The notes under the pieces: generated by a model | What the model saw: only the letters and a program-made list of their open reading frames with translations | What the model was told of the DNA's origin: nothing | Databases searched by the model: none | In this document: positions 8,835 to 17,985 of the stretch, in pieces | Layout of the letters: the number at the start of each line of letters is the position of its first letter | Position numbering within the stretch: position 1 is the stretch's first letter | NCBI GenBank assembly: GCA_016125285.1 | Contig: WGMA01000020.1 | Location: forward strand, 124,001-188,000 | Length of the DNA: 64,000 nucleotides | Reading direction: 5' to 3' | From: Phycisphaera sp. | GTDB lineage: Bacteria > Planctomycetota > Phycisphaerae > Phycisphaerales > Zrk34 | Made by a program: the position numbers and the translations under genes

Positions 8835-9629
8835 TCACGCCCGCTTCGCGGGCTTGGTGTTCAGCCACTGCGTCACGTTCGGGCGGTACATAAAGAAGGA
8901 CAGCACGATCAGCGCGACGACGCTCGGGGCGACGCCCGCCTTGTCCTGCGCCGCGATCAGCCCGATGATCGACCCGATCGTTCCCCACCCGACATACAGC
9001 CAGCGGGACCACGCCTGGCGGTTGAGCAGCGCGAACCCGGCGACCACGTGCATCAGCACGCTCAGCGTCATCATGACGTACTGAAGGGTGGGCGGCAGCG
9101 CGTTCTCGCGCAGCGCCTTGCGCACCTCGGGCTGGTCGCGCATCGCGATCGCCGCCGCGACGCCGAGCGCCGCCAGGCTGCCGATCACGATCAGGATCCA
9201 CGCCACCACCGTCGCCGTGGTCGGCCGCTCGCCCGGCGCCGGCGCGCCGCGGTCGTAGAGCATGATCGTCAGCGACAGCGACTGCTCGGCGATCGTCGCG
9301 CTGCCCGGCGTCCACGAATACGTGCCGACGCGGCCCGGCGCGTGGCCTTCGACATTGAACACCCCGGCGAACTCCAGCAACGCGTGATTCGAACCGGTCA
9401 CCACCAGCGTCTCACCCTGCACCTGCACGTTGACCGGACCGTCCGTCATCCCCACCGTGATCGCGCCCAGCGGCTGACCCGCGCCGGTCGGCAGGTGCGA
9501 CGCACGCAGCGTCGCCGGACCGGAGCCCGTCGGCTCGGTCGCGTCGAGAAACACCGCCATCACATCGGACAGATCGTCGGCCGTGCCACCGATCTCCACG
9601 CCCATCCCGGTCCTGGTTATGCGCAGCAT
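8835..9629 (-). CDS. Uncharacterised membrane protein
   Basis: 264 residues, family not recognised. The N-terminal half is soluble and beta-rich (MLRITRTGMGVEIGGTADD and following), with no signal peptide. The C-terminal half has about four membrane segments, for example TTATVVAWILIVIGSLAALG and VVALIVLSFFMY. I place the start at 9629 because AGGGAAG lies about 8 nt upstream. An ATG at 9683 would add 18 residues and sit 3 nt after the stop of the upstream heme-protein gene. The tight spacing suggests translation coupled to that gene. Confidence 0.6.
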   Translation of the reverse strand: MLRITRTGMGVEIGGTADDLSDVMAVFLDATEPTGSGPATLRASHLPTGAGQPLGAITVGMTDGPVNVQVQGETLVVTGSNHALLEFAGVFNVEGHAPGRVGTYSWTPGSATIAEQSLSLTIMLYDRGAPAPGERPTTATVVAWILIVIGSLAALGVAAAIAMRDQPEVRKALRENALPPTLQYVMMTLSVLMHVVAGFALLNRQAWSRWLYVGWGTIGSIIGLIAAQDKAGVAPSVVALIVLSFFMYRPNVTQWLNTKPAKRA

Positions 9630-9686
9630 GCGAGGTCTTCCCTGCTTGAGTTCGCCCGTGTCGCCCCCGGGCCCGTTCCCCATCGG

Positions 9687-12290
9687 TCACTTGAACATCG
9701 GGCTCTTGCGATCGCCGCGCGAAAGCAGGTACGCCACCAGGTCCAGCACCTCGTCCTGCTCCAGCACGTTCAGCAGCCCCGGCGGCATCATCGACACCGG
9801 CGACGGCGTGATCGACTTCACCTTCCGGCGGTCCACGCCGACCATGTTCTTCGGGTCCAGCATGTCGGGGTTCACGCGGTAGGTGTCGCCGGACAGGTTG
9901 ACGATGCGGCCGTACACCGTCGAGCCGTCGTCCATCGTGATGATCACCGCGCCGTACTGGTCGGAGATCTCCTTGCTCGGCTCGATCACCGACTCCAGCA
10001 GATCGCGCGGGCTGAAGCGGCCGGCCACGCCGGTCAGGTCCGGGCCGACCGCGCCGCCCTCGTTGCCGTACCGGTGACACGCGAAGCAACCCACCGAGCC
10101 GAACAGCTGACGCCCGCGGTTGAAGTTGCGTCCCGTCAGCCCCTTCTCGACGATCGGCGCCAGTTCCGCCACCGTGTAGTTCTTCACCGGCTTGCGCGTC
10201 GCCAGCAGAGCGAACGGCGACGCCGGCGCCTTCGGCTTGGCCGACAGCACATCCTTGAGCTTTTCCTTCTCATCGGCGCTGAGGTTGGCGATCGCGCCGT
10301 TGCGGATGTACTCGACGAACTTCTCGAAGCTCGCGCCGCCGTTGTAGCCCGCGGCGCGGTCGAACCACGCGAAGTACTTCCGCGCCAGCGCCTCGTCCCA
10401 ACCCACCAGCAGCAGCCGCAGCGTCTTGGCGTACGCGATCTGCTCCTGCTGCGTCGGCGCCTGCTCGAGCAACGCCACGCCCTTCGCCGCGGCGCTCGGC
10501 GCCTGCAGGTACACCATCAGCTGCGTCAGCTCCAGGTCCACCAGCGGCTCGCCCGTCGGGTACACCGCGTCGAACTTCGCGATCAGCGCCTTGCGCGCTT
10601 CGTCGTCAGGCTGGCCCGTCCGCACGAACGTCACCTCGTACACCCGCGCCAGGTCGATCTGCTGACGCTCGTCGAGCTTCGTGAGGTCGAAGCGGTCGAG
10701 CGCCGAGAGGATCTTCTGCTGCGCCGCGCGGCGGTCGGCCGAGACCTTCGGGTCGGACCCGTCGTACCGCGGCGCCGGTGTGTCGAGCTCCGCGTTCTTC
10801 GCGCCCGTACGCTTGTCCGCGCGCTCGTACTGACGCGCCAGCGCCAGCAGCGCCGTCAGCGCCGCGTCGGTGTTCTTCTCCGCCAGCGCCCTGTCACGCC
10901 ACTGATCGACCGGCTGGTGCTCCAGCGCGATGCGCGCCGCGAAGCGGATGTGCCGGTCCGCCTGACCGAGGTACGGCCAGGCCTTGTCGACCGCGCCGGG
11001 CGTGGGGCGATGCAGCGCCTCCAGGTCGCGGCGGATCTTCTGCAACTCGGTCGGCGGCTCGTCGGCGCCCGGCGCGATCACGCCCACGTCCTTCGTGTAC
11101 GTCACGCGGTACAGGCCCGACTGCACCTTCCGCCCGCCGATCGTAAAGTACATCGCACCGTCCATCGGATTCACCGCGATGTCCGTCAGCGGAAGCGGCA
11201 CGCCGGTGATGAATTCCTCGGCCTGACCCTTGTACGTCGCGCCGTCGGGCGTGATGTGCACCGCGTACATCTTGCCGTACGACCAGTCGCAGATGAACAG
11301 CGCGTTGCGGTATGCCTTGGGGAACTTGGCGCCGTAGCCGAACGTCACGCCGGTCGGCGAGCCGGGCCCGATGTCCACGATCGACCCGAGGCTGTCGGGG
11401 TAGTACGCCGGCCACTTGCCGCCGCCGTTACGCCAGCCGAACTCCGCGCCGCTGACCACGTGGTTCACACGCGTGGGGCGATACCACGGCGTGTTCATGT
11501 CCCACTCCATGTCGGCGTCGTACGTGAAAAGCTCGCCGTGCCAGTCGTACGCCGCGTCGTATTCGTTGCGGAAGCCCGTGGCGATCAGCTCCCAGTTCTT
11601 GCCCTCGGGGTCGGTCTTGCAGATCCACCCGCCCGGCGCCGGCGTGCCCTTCATGAACCCGCGCCCGTACACACGCGGCAGCAGGTTGTCCTCGTCCCAA
11701 TCCTTCGGCACCCGCGAGTCATTCACCTCCGTCAGCGGTGTCTGGTCACCGCACACGACGGTGATCGTCTTGCCGTCCGGCGAACGCAGCACCGCGTGCG
11801 GCCCGTGCTCGCCGCCACCGTTGAAGAACTCACGCAGCTGCACCACCTTGTCCAGCGTGTCGTCGCCGTTGGTGTCCGTCAGTCGGTACAGGCCGCTCTT
11901 GTACTTGCCGCCGCGGTTGACCACCACGTAGAGGCTGTCGAACGCCCACACCATGCCCTGCGCCTCGCCGATGTCCACCGGCACCGGCTCGACCTTCACC
12001 TCCGTCGCGCCGTTGATCCCCGGAGGCGTCACGCGGTACAGCTTGCCGTACTGGTCCGACACGTACAGCCGGCCCTTCGGCTCCGTCGTCATGCTCACCC
12101 ACGAGCCCTGCGTGTCCTTCGGCACCGTGTACAGCAGCTCGACCTTGAAGCCCTCCTTGATCTTCATGCGATCGATGGGCGTGGCGGTCGGCTCGGCCGC
12201 GGCCGCGGGCGCGGTCGGGGCGACGGTGAGCAGGGCGAGCGTCGACAGCGTCAACGCCACTACGGTTCGGGTGACGAACTTGCGGGTCAT
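9687..12290 (-). CDS. Secreted propeller protein with C-terminal c-type heme domain (PVC type)
   Basis: 867 residues. A signal peptide ([20 protein letters not shown]) is followed by a six-bladed-type propeller with sugar-dehydrogenase-like repeats ([34 protein letters not shown]). A helical region resembling HEAT repeats comes next. Near the C-terminus is a single c-type heme site in [20 protein letters not shown], with a later Met-rich segment (MMPPGLL) that could supply the distal ligand. This is the layout of the putative heme-binding proteins abundant in Planctomycetes and Verrucomicrobia, thought to act in periplasmic oxidation of sugars or polysaccharides. The substrate cannot be read from the sequence. 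Confidence 0.85.
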   Translation of the reverse strand: MTRKFVTRTVVALTLSTLALLTVAPTAPAAAAEPTATPIDRMKIKEGFKVELLYTVPKDTQGSWVSMTTEPKGRLYVSDQYGKLYRVTPPGINGATEVKVEPVPVDIGEAQGMVWAFDSLYVVVNRGGKYKSGLYRLTDTNGDDTLDKVVQLREFFNGGGEHGPHAVLRSPDGKTITVVCGDQTPLTEVNDSRVPKDWDEDNLLPRVYGRGFMKGTPAPGGWICKTDPEGKNWELIATGFRNEYDAAYDWHGELFTYDADMEWDMNTPWYRPTRVNHVVSGAEFGWRNGGGKWPAYYPDSLGSIVDIGPGSPTGVTFGYGAKFPKAYRNALFICDWSYGKMYAVHITPDGATYKGQAEEFITGVPLPLTDIAVNPMDGAMYFTIGGRKVQSGLYRVTYTKDVGVIAPGADEPPTELQKIRRDLEALHRPTPGAVDKAWPYLGQADRHIRFAARIALEHQPVDQWRDRALAEKNTDAALTALLALARQYERADKRTGAKNAELDTPAPRYDGSDPKVSADRRAAQQKILSALDRFDLTKLDERQQIDLARVYEVTFVRTGQPDDEARKALIAKFDAVYPTGEPLVDLELTQLMVYLQAPSAAAKGVALLEQAPTQQEQIAYAKTLRLLLVGWDEALARKYFAWFDRAAGYNGGASFEKFVEYIRNGAIANLSADEKEKLKDVLSAKPKAPASPFALLATRKPVKNYTVAELAPIVEKGLTGRNFNRGRQLFGSVGCFACHRYGNEGGAVGPDLTGVAGRFSPRDLLESVIEPSKEISDQYGAVIITMDDGSTVYGRIVNLSGDTYRVNPDMLDPKNMVGVDRRKVKSITPSPVSMMPPGLLNVLEQDEVLDLVAYLLSRGDRKSPMFK

Positions 12291-12431
12291 GGGGTTTGCC
12301 TCGGTATTGCCTCAAGGTTTCGTTGACACGTGCCGTGCCCGGGTGTGCGATTGTACGCGCGTCGCGGGCCGCTCGCACCTCCCGCGCCCCGACGATGACT
12401 CCGGCGGCCGGTCGGACTACGATGCCGCACC

Positions 12432-13673
12432 ATGCATACCACGTTCACACGCCGTATCGGGTTCGCTTCGTTTCTCATCGCCGCCGCGCTGCTGCTGACC
12501 AACGCCGCAACAGGCGTGGTCATTGCCGACGAGATCACGCCCACGCCCATCGACTCGCCACACGCCGTGCTCCGCGGCGACTACACCAACAGCCGCCTTC
12601 GCTTCGAGCGCGACAAGGTCGGACACGTCGCCTGGCTCGGCGGCTCCATCACCGAGATGAACGGCTACCGCCCGATGCTCATGCGGTGGCTCCAGCAGCG
12701 CTACCCCGACACGAAGTTCACCTTCACCTCCGCGGGCATCGGCTCGACCTGCTCGACCACCGGCGCGATGCGCCTCGGCCACGACGTGCTCGCCGACGGG
12801 CCCGTCGACCTGTTCTTCGTCGAGTTCGCCGTCAACGACGACCAGGACGCCCACCATACGCGCGACGAGTGCATCCGCGGCCTCGAGGGGATCATCCGCC
12901 AGGTCCGCCGCCACAACCCCAACGCCGACATCGTCGTCACGTACTTCGTCAACGAGGGCATGCTCGCCACGACACAGAAGGGCGACACGCCGCTGACCGT
13001 CGAGGCGCACGACGCGGTGGCGAAACACTACAACGTGTCGAGCAGCAACGTCGGCGCGGAGCTGGCCGACCGCATCAAGGCCGGCACGATGGACTGGAAA
13101 ACGTACGGCGGCGTGCACCCTCACCCGGCCGGCAACGCGGTCGCCGCCGGCATGGCCGCGGGCATCCTCAATAAGGCGTGGAGCGAGCCGCTGCCCGCCG
13201 ACGCCAAACCCACCGCGCACCCCATGCCCGCCGCGCCGCTCGACCCGCTCTGCTACGACCACGGCCGATTCATCGATCCCGCTACCGCGTCGGTCAAGTC
13301 CGGCTGGACGCTGCACGTGCCTGATTGGAAGTCGATCAAGGGCTCCAAACGCGAGCGCTTCACGTCGATCCCGATGCTCGAGGCGACCACGCCCGGCGCG
13401 GAGCTGACGCTGAAGTTCACCGGCCACGCCGTCGGCGCGTACGTCGTCGCCGGGCCCGACGCCGGCATGATCGAGTCCAGCGTCGACGGCGGTCCGTTCA
13501 CCACCACCGACCTCTACCACCGCTTCAGCGGCGGCCTGCACTACCCCCGCACGGTCATGTTCGCCACCGACCTGCCGGCGGGCGATCACACCGTCGTGCT
13601 GCGAGTCGCCGCCACGCACAACGACAAATCTCACGGCGCCGCGGCGCGCGTCATGCAGTTCGTCGCCAACTGA
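12432..13673 (+). CDS. Secreted SGNH/GDSL hydrolase with C-terminal beta-sandwich
   Basis: 413 residues with a signal peptide (FASFLIAAALLLTNAATGVV). The SGNH blocks are GHVAWLGGSITEMNGYRP (Ser72), VEFAVNDDQ (Asn135) and YGGVHPHPAGN (His229). The Asp that normally precedes the block V His by two residues is Gly here. A beta-rich C-terminal domain of about 150 residues follows and may bind carbohydrate. The family includes esterases and deacetylases acting on acylated polysaccharides, so a periplasmic or surface carbohydrate esterase is the likeliest role. It is first in a co-oriented set of four genes ending with another SGNH hydrolase. Confidence 0.75.
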   Translation: MHTTFTRRIGFASFLIAAALLLTNAATGVVIADEITPTPIDSPHAVLRGDYTNSRLRFERDKVGHVAWLGGSITEMNGYRPMLMRWLQQRYPDTKFTFTSAGIGSTCSTTGAMRLGHDVLADGPVDLFFVEFAVNDDQDAHHTRDECIRGLEGIIRQVRRHNPNADIVVTYFVNEGMLATTQKGDTPLTVEAHDAVAKHYNVSSSNVGAELADRIKAGTMDWKTYGGVHPHPAGNAVAAGMAAGILNKAWSEPLPADAKPTAHPMPAAPLDPLCYDHGRFIDPATASVKSGWTLHVPDWKSIKGSKRERFTSIPMLEATTPGAELTLKFTGHAVGAYVVAGPDAGMIESSVDGGPFTTTDLYHRFSGGLHYPRTVMFATDLPAGDHTVVLRVAATHNDKSHGAAARVMQFVAN

Positions 13674-13807
13674 CCGCGTGTATTGACCGCACAGCTTGTC
13701 GGTCGTTACTGTCTTGAGCGTGCCGGTCCGGTCGGGTCGGCGCGGTGAGCAGACGCCTTCTGGGGGCACCAGACAGGTCATCACTCCGGGACGTGGACCG
13801 TATACCG

Positions 13808-14413
13808 ATGTCCGTGCGCACACAGCCCGCGATCGTTCACGTTGACGCCGGCCCGGCCGGCTCCGTCGGCGGTGCGCCCGGTGACCTGTTCGAGCTGATG
13901 CTCGAACGCGGGATCATCACCGCCTTCCTGATCGTCGCCGCGCCGCTGGTCCTGTTCACCTCGATCACGATGATCATCCGCTACGCCGGCTACCGCGTGC
14001 TGGCGCGGCGTGCGGTGCGCGGCGACGCGGGGCTCGCGCTCTACCTGCTCGCGGCCAGCGTCGTCGGGTTCCTCGCCGACGCCGGCGCCATCGCGCTGCT
14101 GCAGGCGTGGGGCCTGCTGATCGACCGCGGCGTGTGGCTCATGAGCGTGATCTTTACGCTCATCGGCTGCGTCATCGCGTTCTGGGTCACCGTCGCGGTC
14201 GTCGTCTCGGTCCTGGTGTTCAACGCGTGGCGCGCCTGGCGACACGCCGGCACCGTCCGCGCCACCCGCTCGGTCATCCGCCTGCGACGCGGCGTCGCGT
14301 GGCTCGGCGCCGCGGCGGTTGCGGCCGTCCTCTTCGCCGCCGCGTACGGGCTGCTCGGCGCGCTGACCCCCGGCTGGCGCACCGGATCAAGCCCGTTCAT
14401 GCCGTTCGGTTGA
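13808..14413 (+). CDS. Four-helix membrane protein, tandem paralogue A
   Basis: 201 residues, family not recognised. Four hydrophobic segments are visible: IITAFLIVAAPLVLFTSITM, LALYLLAASVVGFLADAGAI, WLMSVIFTLIGCVIAFWVTV and GVAWLGAAAVAAVLFAAAYG. The basic motif FNAWRAWRHAGT lies between helices 3 and 4. The protein at 14593-15201 is a paralogue with the same spacing throughout. I chose the ATG at 13808 because the paralogue aligns from about there; a GTG at 13745 would add 21 residues. It sits between two secreted SGNH hydrolases on the same strand. Confidence 0.6.
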   Translation: MSVRTQPAIVHVDAGPAGSVGGAPGDLFELMLERGIITAFLIVAAPLVLFTSITMIIRYAGYRVLARRAVRGDAGLALYLLAASVVGFLADAGAIALLQAWGLLIDRGVWLMSVIFTLIGCVIAFWVTVAVVVSVLVFNAWRAWRHAGTVRATRSVIRLRRGVAWLGAAAVAAVLFAAAYGLLGALTPGWRTGSSPFMPFG

Positions 14414-14592
14414 TCGGCCGCGTGCGTCGCGACCGCCGTGCGGCGCCGAATCGACAGCGGCGAAACGACGCTGGCCTTGCGTGGGGTCTGCCGGTATCGT
14501 TGAGGCCTTCGTTCGCCCCTTTGGCGACGCGGTCTTCGATCTTCTGGGGGGTAACCAGCAAGGGCGATGGCCAAACACCGGGAACGTGCGCG

Positions 14593-15201
14593 ATGACTGT
14601 ACGCTCACATGCCGCGATGAGTCGCAGCGGCGCCGACACCTTCGTCGGCGTCGGCGCCGTCGCCTCGGACCTCTTCGAGGCCACCCTCGAACGCGCCATC
14701 GTCGCGATGTTCGTCGTCATCGGCGCGCCCGTCGTGCTGTTCGTCGCGATCACGATGCTCGTCCGCTGCGCGGGCTGCCGGTTGATGATGCGTCGGCCCC
14801 GCCGGGGCGTCGCACGCTCCGGCCTGACGCTGCTGGCGATGGGCGCCGCCGGGGCCCTGGTCGACGTCGGCATCATCGCGGCCCTGCAGGGCTCCGGCCT
14901 GATCGACGCCGGGCGCAGCTCGTGCCTGCTCTGCGGCATCGTCCTCCTGCTCGGCGCCGTCTGGGCGTTCTGGTGCACCATCGTCATCCTCGGCGTCATG
15001 ATCCCCGTGCACGGCTGGCGCGCGTGGCGACACGCCGGAACCCGCCGCGCCGCACGCGCCGTGATCTACCTGCGGCGCAGCCTCGGCTGGCTCGCCGCCG
15101 CCGTCGTCGTCATGATCGCGATCGACCTGGCGTTCAGCACGCTCGCCCGCTTCACGCCCGGCTGGCCCACCGTCTTCGACCTGTCTTCCCTGCTGGGCTG
15201 A
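14593..15201 (+). CDS. Four-helix membrane protein, tandem paralogue B
   Basis: 202 residues, paralogous to 13808-14413. Matching stretches include DLFEATLERAIVAMFVVIGA (A: DLFELMLERGIITAFLIVAA), HGWRAWRHAGTRRAARAVIY (A: NAWRAWRHAGTVRATRSVIR) and FTPGWPT (A: LTPGWRT). The 60 bases or so upstream also resemble those upstream of copy A (CTTCTGGGGG followed by an ACCAG and a CCGGGA.CGTG), so the duplication included the upstream region. It has four membrane helices and no signal peptide. No function can be assigned. Confidence 0.65.
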   Translation: MTVRSHAAMSRSGADTFVGVGAVASDLFEATLERAIVAMFVVIGAPVVLFVAITMLVRCAGCRLMMRRPRRGVARSGLTLLAMGAAGALVDVGIIAALQGSGLIDAGRSSCLLCGIVLLLGAVWAFWCTIVILGVMIPVHGWRAWRHAGTRRAARAVIYLRRSLGWLAAAVVVMIAIDLAFSTLARFTPGWPTVFDLSSLLG

Positions 15202-15316
15202 CCGCCCCCGCGCCGGGGCCTTCGCTACACAGACACGCCGCGCCCGCCTATGCTGGTGACGCCGCGTCGCACCCAACGCGACGCCCGTCGACCCGTCCCG
15301 TAGTCAGGAGCACAAC

Positions 15317-16087
15317 ATGTTCAACCGCTTCCGTTTCGCCGCCGTGATCGTCGCCGCGATCGCCTTCGCCGTCGTCGCCCCGTACGTCCGCGCCGCCGAT
15401 GGCGCCGCCGCCACCGCCGACAAGCCCAAGGCCGTCACCCCCGAAGTCCAGACCGCCGCCTGGGCCGTGAAATGGTGGATGCCCCGACACGAGCAGAAGC
15501 TCGCCGAAAAAGACAAGATGGGCCGCGTCGACCTGCTCTACATCGGCGACTCGATCATCCACGGCTGGGAAAACTCCGGCAAGGCGACTTGGGACAAGTA
15601 CTACGGCAACCGACACGCTCTGAACCTCGGCTTCAGCGGCGACCGCACCGAGCAGGTCATCTGGCGCATCGACCACGGCGAGGTCGACGGCATCAAGCCC
15701 AGGCTCGCCATCGTCATGATCGGCACCAACAACACCGGCCACCGCATGGACAAGCCCGAAGAGATCGCCGCCGGCGTCAAGATGATCCTCGACGAACTCG
15801 GCACGCATCAGCCCGACATGAAGGTCCTGCTGCTGGCGATCTTCCCCCGCGGCGAGAAGCCCGATGACCCCAAGCGCGTCAACAACGAGCAGGCCAACGC
15901 GATCATCAAGACCTACGCCGACGACAAGCGCGTCTTCTGGATGAACATCAACGACAAGTTCCTCACCGACGACGGCATCCTCACCAAGGAGATGATGCCC
16001 GACCGTCTGCACCCCAAGGAAATGGGCTACGGCATCTGGGCCGAGGCGATCGAGCCGACCGTCAAGAAGTTGATGGGCGAAGAGTAG
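15317..16087 (+). CDS. Secreted SGNH hydrolase, PAF-acetylhydrolase-like
   Basis: 256 residues with a signal peptide ([20 protein letters not shown]). All four SGNH blocks are intact: [13 protein letters not shown] (Ser79), [16 protein letters not shown] (Gly), [10 protein letters not shown] (Asn138/139) and [12 protein letters not shown] (Asp229, His232). The block II sequence [10 protein letters not shown] is typical of the platelet-activating-factor acetylhydrolase beta/gamma-like group common in Planctomycetes, where members probably deacylate glycans. Unlike the hydrolase at 12432-13673 it keeps the catalytic Asp and has no extra domain. Confidence 0.85.
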   Translation: MFNRFRFAAVIVAAIAFAVVAPYVRAADGAAATADKPKAVTPEVQTAAWAVKWWMPRHEQKLAEKDKMGRVDLLYIGDSIIHGWENSGKATWDKYYGNRHALNLGFSGDRTEQVIWRIDHGEVDGIKPRLAIVMIGTNNTGHRMDKPEEIAAGVKMILDELGTHQPDMKVLLLAIFPRGEKPDDPKRVNNEQANAIIKTYADDKRVFWMNINDKFLTDDGILTKEMMPDRLHPKEMGYGIWAEAIEPTVKKLMGEE

Positions 16088-16098
16088 GGGCTGTCCCT

Positions 16099-16234
16099 AA
16101 ACCCCTCTCCCCCAGGTGGGGGAGAGGTTGGGTGAGGGGGTCGATTCATCGGACAGGGAAAACATGCGAAAAACAGTGAATGTATTCGAAGGCTTCACCC
16201 TCACCCTGGCCCTCTCCCTCAAGGGAGAGGGGAT
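16099..16234. repeat. Paired stem-loop repeat, family B copy 1
   Basis: Two palindromic units face each other. The left is CCTCTCCCCCAGGTGGGGGA and following, ending TTGGGTGAGGGGG (16099-16143). The right is TTCACCCTCACCCTGGCC followed by CTCTCCCTCAAGGGAGAG (16193-16234). About 50 bases of unrelated sequence separate them. The same composite recurs at 31238-31374 (opposite orientation) and 32053-32189. It looks like a REP/BIME-type interspersed repeat and could also end transcription from the SGNH gene. Confidence 0.85.
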
Positions 16235-16249
16235 TCTGGATAGACTCTG

Positions 16250-16450
16250 ATGTCCGTCGACGACACGCGCGACATCATCTGGCGGATCGAATCGCTCGGC
16301 TACAAGGTCGACGCCGGCACCGCCGGCTACCGCGTACGCTTCGCCGCGACCGACGCCAACGGCATGATCCACGTCGCGACCGCCGAAGACGAATACCAGG
16401 CCGTCCGCGAACTCGCGGAACTGGTGGGGCTCGATTTAGACGCGGAATAG
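16250..16450 (+). CDS. Small conserved-looking protein, unknown function
   Basis: 66 residues (MSVDDTRDIIWRIESLGYKV and so on), soluble, acidic at the C-terminus, no signal peptide or membrane segment. Codon use matches its neighbours and the frame is clean. It begins 16 nt after repeat B1 and converges with the aminotransferase gene, whose stop lies 22 nt beyond its own. The family is not recognised. The alpha/beta pattern with an aromatic-rich centre suggests a compact folded domain. Confidence 0.55.
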   Translation: MSVDDTRDIIWRIESLGYKVDAGTAGYRVRFAATDANGMIHVATAEDEYQAVRELAELVGLDLDAE

Positions 16451-16472
16451 ATGACGGCTGGCGGCTTGCCGC

Positions 16473-17624
16473 TCACCCCTTCGCCAGATCCAGCAGAATA
16501 TCCAGGCCCTTTTCGAGCGTGGCGTCGTCGGTGGCGTAGCTGATGCGGAAGTGGGTGTCGCGTTCGCTGAACACGTTGCCGGGGATGATCAGCAGGTCGC
16601 GGGCGATGGCGCGTTCGACCCATTTCTGGCCGGTCTCGCCCGTCGGCACCTTCGGGAACGCGTAGAACGCGCCGTGCGGCTCGGCGATCTCGAACTCACC
16701 GGTCAGCTTCGCCAGCACCATGTCGCGCTTCGTCTTGTACGACGCGACCGCCTCGGACATGTCGAGCTCCATCGCGGCGAGGCCCGCGTGCTGCACCATC
16801 GACGGGGCGCACACGAACGTGTACTGCTGCAGCTTGGTCATCTGCTCGACGATCGCCTTGGGGCCCACGGCGTAGCCCATGCGCCAGCCGGTCATCGCGT
16901 AGGTCTTGCTGTACCCGCGGAGCACGAGCACGTGGTCGGAATACGTCGCCGGCGACGGGCAGCGCGGGCCGACCGGCGTCTGCTCGGCGTTGTAGCAGAA
17001 CACGTCGTAGATCTCGTCGCTGACCAGCAGGATGTTCCGCCGCTCGCACAGGTCGACCAACTCACGCCACGTCGCGGCGTCCATCACCACGCCCGTTGGG
17101 TTCGACGGGCTCGAGATCAGCAGCACCTTCGTGCGGTCGGTGATGTGCGGCTCGACGAGCTCGGCGGTCACGCGGAACTCGGGGTACGTGTCGATGAACT
17201 TCGGCACGCCGCCGGCCAGGCGCGTCAGGTGCTTGTACATCACGAAGTACGGATCGGGCACGAGCACTTCGTCGCCGGGGTCGACGGTCGCCATCAGCGC
17301 CAGCACGAGCGCGCCGCTGACGCCGGAGGTCACGAGCGTGCCGTACTCGGCCCAGCGTCCGCCGTGCTTGAAGCGCGCGTCGAACTCACGGTTGATGCGT
17401 TCGCGGAGCTCGGGGATGCCCTGCGTGACGGTGTAGGAATTGCGGTCGGTCTCGATGGCGCGGACCGCGGCGTTCTTCACCGTGTCGGGCACGGGGAAGT
17501 CCGGCTGGCCGATCGAGAGGTTGACGGGGTTCTGCACCTTCGCCGCGAGATCGAACACGCGACGGATGCCGCTGGCGTCGATCGAGCGTGCGCGCTTCGT
17601 GATGAGGCGATCGGGGTCGAACAT
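16473..17624 (-). CDS. Class I/II aminotransferase (aspartate aminotransferase-like)
   Basis: 383 residues, fold-type I PLP enzyme. The N-terminal IGQPDFPVPDTVKNAAVRAI is typical of the AspB/PatA-like group. Visible PLP residues are NPTG (175-178), Asp203 and Tyr206 in VSDEIYDVF, and the Schiff-base Lys240 in LRGYSKTYAMTGWRMGYA. The substrate-carboxylate Arg lies in HFRISYAT near the end. It should transaminate aspartate or another amino acid with 2-oxoglutarate; the exact substrate is not determined. It is followed 100 nt downstream of its start by the end of the small basic protein gene. Confidence 0.85.
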   Translation of the reverse strand: MFDPDRLITKRARSIDASGIRRVFDLAAKVQNPVNLSIGQPDFPVPDTVKNAAVRAIETDRNSYTVTQGIPELRERINREFDARFKHGGRWAEYGTLVTSGVSGALVLALMATVDPGDEVLVPDPYFVMYKHLTRLAGGVPKFIDTYPEFRVTAELVEPHITDRTKVLLISSPSNPTGVVMDAATWRELVDLCERRNILLVSDEIYDVFCYNAEQTPVGPRCPSPATYSDHVLVLRGYSKTYAMTGWRMGYAVGPKAIVEQMTKLQQYTFVCAPSMVQHAGLAAMELDMSEAVASYKTKRDMVLAKLTGEFEIAEPHGAFYAFPKVPTGETGQKWVERAIARDLLIIPGNVFSERDTHFRISYATDDATLEKGLDILLDLAKG

Positions 17625-17723
17625 GCTCGTGGCGCGGCGGTGGCGAGAGCGTCAGAAGGCGCGCGGCGAAGGATCGTGACGTGCCGGGCGTCGCAGCGGC
17701 GGGGCTGCGCGCGGCACGGGCGA

Positions 17724-17933
17724 TCACTTCACCTCGTCTTCGGGGCCCTTCTTCTTGGACTTCTTGCCGGCCGCGACCTTGCGGTTGCCGACCTTCGGCA
17801 GGTGGATCGGATCGGTCGACTGCGGGTCGAACCGGTTCTTGTCCTGCAGCTTGGCGATACGCTCGGGGCGGGTCAGCACGTTGCGGTGCTGCTTCATGGC
17901 GCCGGCGGTCTTGAGGCTCGGGTCCAGGCTCAT
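17724..17933 (-). CDS. Planctomycete small basic protein
   Basis: 69 residues rich in Lys/Arg. The N-terminal MSLDPSLKTAGAMKQHRNVL followed by TRPERIAKLQ matches the family of short basic proteins that I recall as a Planctomycetes-specific TIGRFAM (TIGR04137). The C-terminus has a Lys cluster (AAGKKSKKKG). Function is unknown; a nucleic-acid or ribosome association is plausible from charge alone. It is a useful lineage marker for this window. Confidence 0.85.
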   Translation of the reverse strand: MSLDPSLKTAGAMKQHRNVLTRPERIAKLQDKNRFDPQSTDPIHLPKVGNRKVAAGKKSKKKGPEDEVK

Positions 17934-17985
17934 GGCTCACTCACTCCTCGCGACGCACCGGGGTGCATTTCGTCGCGGTTTCGAT

